From Parasphaerochaeta coccoides DSM 17374 (GTDB lineage: Bacteria; Spirochaetota; Spirochaetia; Sphaerochaetales; Sphaerochaetaceae): a stretch of DNA of 64,000 bases. The stretch spans positions 1,488,001-1,552,000 of the forward strand of contig NC_015436.1 of NCBI RefSeq assembly GCF_000208385.1, read 5' to 3'. Within the stretch, counting starts at the first letter, position 1, and the number at the start of each line of letters is the position of its first letter. Shown in pieces: positions 62,291-64,000 of the stretch. The notes under the pieces were generated by a model. The model did no database searches. It had not been told where the DNA came from and saw only the letters and a list, made by a program, of their open reading frames with translations. A program made the position numbers and the translations under genes.

Positions 62291-64000
62291 TTATAAGAAA
62301 TCCTGGGCATGGACGAGTCGAGCATACGCACCACCCTTCTCCAGCAGATCATGATGGTTTCCTGACTCCGCGACATGTCCGTCTTCAATAACGAAAATGG
62401 TATCCGCATCTTTTATGGTCGTCAACCTATGAGCTATCACAATAGATGTGCGTCCACGGGACAATCGCTTGAATGCCCCTTGGATTAGGGCTTCACTTTC
62501 CGTATCAAGGGACGATGTCGCTTCATCGAAAATCAGGATGGCAGGATCCTTGAGGAACACACGGGCAATGGAGAGACGCTGCTTCTGGCCACCGGACAGC
62601 CGTACTCCCCGTTCACCTACCAAGGTATCGAGTCCTTGGGGAAGCTGGGAAATGAATTGTGAAAGGTTCGCGGCTTCCAAAGCAGCGTGAAGCTCGGCGT
62701 CGGTGGCATCACTCTTGCCGTAGAGCAGGTTCTCCCGTATGGAAGCATCAAAGAGATAGACGTTCTGCTGGACGAAACCGATGTTGTGACGAATCGATGT
62801 CTGGGACAAATCCTTCACATCCTGTCCATCAATGAGGATGCGTCCTGATGTCGTCTCATAAAAACGAGGCAGCAGGCTTGCAACGGTAGTCTTGCCCACC
62901 CCGGATTCCCCAACCAGCGCGGCAGTCGTACCGCCCGGTATGGTCAAGTTCAGACCGCGGAGGACTTCTTCTCCGTCCTCATAGGAGAAGTCCACATTTT
63001 CATAGCGGATCTCACCTGAAGAAATTTTCAAATCCTTGGCACCTTCTTTGTCAACAATGTCCGGCTGGACAGTCATAATCTCGGCAAAACGCTCGAAGCT
63101 CGCTATGCCAAGCTGTGCCTGTTCGGTGAAGTTGATCAGACGGTCGATCGGAGGCAAGACAATGCCCACGTAGAGGATGAAGGCGACAAGGTCGTAGCTT
63201 TCGACTTTTCCCTGAAAGATGAGGACAGCACCCCCGACAACGGTGAACAGGTAGTAGACGTTACGCAGGAATCCCATCATAGAATGGAAGCCTCCCATTA
63301 CCGTATACTGCTGTGTCTTTCCCTCTTTGAGCAGGTCATTCACTTCCTTGAACTTATGGCTCTGCCATTTCTCCCTGGTGAAAGATTTGACTTCACGGAT
63401 GCCCATCAGGGAGTTCTCCACTGATGCGTTGACATCAGCCACGGTACGCCGAACCGCCCGGAACTTTTCCTTCATCCTTCTGCCGTAGCGAATACCGTAG
63501 AACAGCATGACGGGAAGCGGAATAATGGAAATCAGCGCAAGGAGAGGATTGTAGGCGAACATGACAGCATAAGCGGAAATGATGGTGACCAGGCTGATCA
63601 CCAAATCTTCCGGCCCGTGATGAGCCACCTCGGTAATCTCAAAGAGATCATTGGTAATACGGCTCATCAGATGCCCGGTCTTCACCTTGTCGAACCACCC
63701 GAAGGAGAGCTTCTGGATATGGTCGAAAAGATCGGCGCGCATCCGGGTTTCCATGCGCACTCCCAGAATATGCCCCCACCTGATGCGGATGTAGGTCATC
63801 AGCATGTCCAGCAGGTAAATGCCCAGCATGATTCCGGCGGTGGCAAGTATGGCGGTCAGGTCGCGTCCGGGAATATAGGTCTTGAGCAACTCCCGTGTCA
63901 GCATGGGGAAGACGACGGACAGCCCTGAAGATATCAGGGCTGCGCTCATGTCCACTACGAACAGTTTTTTCTGGGGGACGTAATAGGACAGAAAACGTCT
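62291..64000 (-). CDS. ABC exporter, fused permease and ATPase (5' end outside window)
   Basis: MsbA/MdlB-like half-transporter. The reading frame is open to the window edge (RRFLSYYVPQKKLFVVDM...), so the true start lies beyond base 64000 and the internal starts near 63955 are not initiation sites. The six-helix membrane domain occupies the first 310 visible residues. The ATPase domain has Walker A GESGVGKTT, a Q-loop GFVQQNVYLFDASIRENL, signature LSGGQKQRLSIARVFLKDP, Walker B ILIFDEATSSLDTES and the H-loop IVIAHRLTT. It exports lipids or drugs; a lipid role fits with plsC next to it but is inferred. Confidence 0.95.
   Translation of the reverse strand, partial: RRFLSYYVPQKKLFVVDMSAALISSGLSVVFPMLTRELLKTYIPGRDLTAILATAGIMLGIYLLDMLMTYIRIRWGHILGVRMETRMRADLFDHIQKLSFGWFDKVKTGHLMSRITNDLFEITEVAHHGPEDLVISLVTIISAYAVMFAYNPLLALISIIPLPVMLFYGIRYGRRMKEKFRAVRRTVADVNASVENSLMGIREVKSFTREKWQSHKFKEVNDLLKEGKTQQYTVMGGFHSMMGFLRNVYYLFTVVGGAVLIFQGKVESYDLVAFILYVGIVLPPIDRLINFTEQAQLGIASFERFAEIMTVQPDIVDKEGAKDLKISSGEIRYENVDFSYEDGEEVLRGLNLTIPGGTTAALVGESGVGKTTVASLLPRFYETTSGRILIDGQDVKDLSQTSIRHNIGFVQQNVYLFDASIRENLLYGKSDATDAELHAALEAANLSQFISQLPQGLDTLVGERGVRLSGGQKQRLSIARVFLKDPAILIFDEATSSLDTESEALIQGAFKRLSRGRTSIVIAHRLTTIKDADTIFVIEDGHVAESGNHHDLLEKGGAYARLVHAQDFL

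Overview
The window looks like chromosome from a free-living or gut-associated spirochaete, most likely a Sphaerochaeta/Parasphaerochaeta-type organism. This is inference. It rests on archaeal-type PheS/PheT subunits (a spirochaete trait), an OadA/OadG-type biotin system, PckG, many Cys-lipoproteins, and strong AGGAGG ribosome-binding sites throughout. There is no rRNA and no CRISPR array. Two tRNA genes are present: Cys-GCA and Ala-GGC.

Layout. 0.1-10.2 kb (+) is a glycan-use operon: an unrecognised 839-aa protein, an ABC sugar-binding protein, two permeases, a GH38 alpha-mannosidase and a GH105-type unsaturated uronyl hydrolase. At 10.2-13.4 kb lies the first of two paralogous surface lipoproteins with a fimbrillin-like (Mfa-like) domain, a Listeria-Bacteroides repeat and seven RCC1 blades. 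13.4-15.5 kb holds HIT, Bcp and a lipoprotein. 15.5-23.1 kb (-) holds pheST, a flavodoxin-like protein, a Gfo/Idh oxidoreductase, a fused E1 alpha-beta dehydrogenase and a flavin reductase. 23.5-31.6 kb (+) is purine-centred: hpt, a second PRTase, purA, an orphan PotD, the second RCC1 lipoprotein, and purB. 31.6-39.6 kb is mainly (-): a VTT-domain membrane protein, an AlaX editing protein, two small beta-barrel proteins, a mutarotase-like protein, SIMPL, Nudix and Mrp. 39.8-45 kb (+) holds oadG-oadA, a dCMP deaminase, a DtxR-family regulator and panE. 45-54 kb holds rnd, pckG, a cNMP-binding protein, a U32 peptidase, asd and a DUF2974 hydrolase. 54.2-56.9 kb is an accessory scar: an IS1634-type insertion with perfect terminal repeats, a small Cys-rich ORF, and a 3' fragment of type I restriction hsdR running up to guaA. 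58.5-64 kb (-) holds an ECF vitamin transporter (S, T, fused ATPase), plsC and an ABC exporter cut by the window end.

The most interesting signal is at the first RCC1 lipoprotein. The well-placed ribosome-binding site and ATG are followed by a pure (GA)10 tract that puts the leader out of frame. Losing one GA unit would fuse that start to the lipoprotein, so the gene may be phase variable. Both RCC1 paralogues also carry the same 46-bp dyad about 100 bp upstream of their start. The Mfa-like domain is best known from Bacteroidetes, so lateral acquisition in a gut community is plausible. Other points worth a look are tandem biotinyl domains in OadA, a Cys-rich tail on PckG, and decayed ATPase and restriction genes near the insertion sequence.
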